Shown piece by piece: positions 5,820-6,378 of a stretch of 6,378 nt of DNA; within the stretch, counting starts at the first letter, position 1, and each line of letters starts with the position of its first letter. The notes below the pieces were generated by a model. The model was not told the origin of the DNA. It worked only from the letters and a program-made list of their open reading frames with translations, and did no database searches. Source of the DNA: Chitinophagales bacterium (GTDB lineage Bacteria; Bacteroidota; Bacteroidia; Chitinophagales; Saprospiraceae); contig JAAFHO010000349.1 of assembly GCA_013297575.1 (NCBI GenBank), forward strand, positions 1 to 6,378, in the 5' to 3' direction. The translations under genes were made by a program, and so were the position numbers.

Positions 5820-6378
5820 TTAAAATGCCAATGAAAAGGCGGCTGTTACTGCAAAATTGGTCTTTTTAACATTCCCTTCCCGATCCACAAAATTAAGATC
5901 GGGACTAAAAAATAAGCGTGGTTCAAGGCGAAACATGGCGTTTTCTGCGGGTAAATAATCAAAATTGAAGGAAACACCGCGCATGTTGAACGAACTATTG
6001 GTCAAGTTTAAAACAATATTATTGGGATCTACGTAATCTTCTAATCGTGCTGCAAACCGTATTTTATCAGTACACGAATAACGAGCAATCAATACCCTAG
6101 AAGTCCACTGTTTTAAACCATTATCGTTTGGGTTAATTTGTTGCGCGCCTATATCTGCACCAAAAATGAGTCCCCATTTTTTATTCAATTGGGCTTGTAT
6201 GTATAAATTATTAAAAAAGCGGCGAATAGTAATATCTCTTGAACCTTCATTACCGTAATAAGTACTCCAATTTAGGGTAATTTTTCCGTTGGGTTTATAA
6301 GTAATTTGAGTACCAATATCGGGCACTTTTGTATCATTTACGCGTTTTATGCGCTGCCAACCATTGAGCAAGAACCCA
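5820..6378 (-). CDS. Outer-membrane beta-barrel (porin-like, BBP2/OmpL-like) protein, C-terminal part, cut by window edge
   Basis: The last 185 residues are visible; the frame stays open to the window edge (Gly-Phe precede the first TTG), so the gene continues outside and TTG at 6371 is not a credible start. The sequence alternates polar and hydrophobic residues in about ten-residue strands. It contains segments typical of the Bacteroidota beta-barrel porin-2 family: GTQITYKPNGKITLNWSTYY, RRFFNNLYIQAQLNKKWGLI, FGADIGAQQ and SRVLIARYSCTDKIRFAARL. It ends AAFSLAF, a terminal aromatic as expected for insertion by the BAM complex. The likely role is an outer-membrane channel of unknown specificity. 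It is convergent with the lipoprotein gene, 62 nt apart. The barrel class is secure; the exact family is a recognition-based call. Confidence 0.8.
   Translation of the reverse strand, partial: GFLLNGWQRIKRVNDTKVPDIGTQITYKPNGKITLNWSTYYGNEGSRDITIRRFFNNLYIQAQLNKKWGLIFGADIGAQQINPNDNGLKQWTSRVLIARYSCTDKIRFAARLEDYVDPNNIVLNLTNSSFNMRGVSFNFDYLPAENAMFRLEPRLFFSPDLNFVDREGNVKKTNFAVTAAFSLAF

Noticed and set aside
6369..6371. TTG as a start codon for the barrel gene
   Set aside because: The frame remains open to the window edge and the visible part is only the C-terminal portion of a barrel without a signal peptide, so this is an internal leucine.
1..6378. Search for CRISPR arrays, tRNA, rRNA, insertion sequences and defence genes
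   Set aside because: No regularly spaced repeats, tRNA-like cloverleaf, transposase motifs or terminal inverted repeats were seen; the window is ordinary chromosomal sequence.

Overview
This window looks like a chromosomal segment of a Bacteroidota bacterium. Four things point that way. The S8 protease ends in a type A type-IX-secretion (Por/T9SS) sorting domain. Two promoters fit the Bacteroidota consensus TTTG / TAnnTTTG. The start codons lack Shine-Dalgarno sequences and sit behind A/T-rich leaders. The outer-membrane barrel and the lipocalin-like lipoprotein are of Bacteroidota types. The combination of S8, fibronectin III, GEVED and sorting domains would suit a Saprospiria- or Chitinophagia-like lineage, but that finer placement is inference.

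Layout, left to right. Positions 1-797 (minus) hold the N-terminal 265 codons of elongation factor G (fusA), cut by the window edge. Positions 798-1122 are an unusually wide rpsG-fusA gap containing a long hairpin. rpsG (1123-1590) and rpsL (1687-2061), both minus, complete the classic str operon order rpsL-rpsG-fusA. The operon is driven by a good promoter at 2149-2181, with a structured leader of about 80 nt. Upstream on the same strand is a 918-residue secreted subtilisin-like protease (2220-4976). Its own promoter (4994-5028) lies in a 376-bp intergenic region shared with a divergent lipoprotein gene (5353-5757, plus). That gene converges on a partial outer-membrane beta-barrel gene (5820 to the window end, minus), and the two share a bidirectional intrinsic terminator (5774-5818).

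Functionally there are two blocks. One is core translation: S12 and S7 of the 30S subunit plus the translocase EF-G. The other is cell-envelope and secretion genes: a secreted or surface-anchored protease, a small lipoprotein and a porin-like barrel. Nothing shows that the two blocks cooperate.

The most notable non-coding signals are three. A 16-bp motif occurs in two opposed copies plus a partial third copy in the protease/lipoprotein intergenic region. An 8-bp inverted repeat brackets the protease -33 region. A long hairpin lies between rpsG and fusA. No mobile element, CRISPR array, tRNA or rRNA was seen, and I find no convincing new biological system here.
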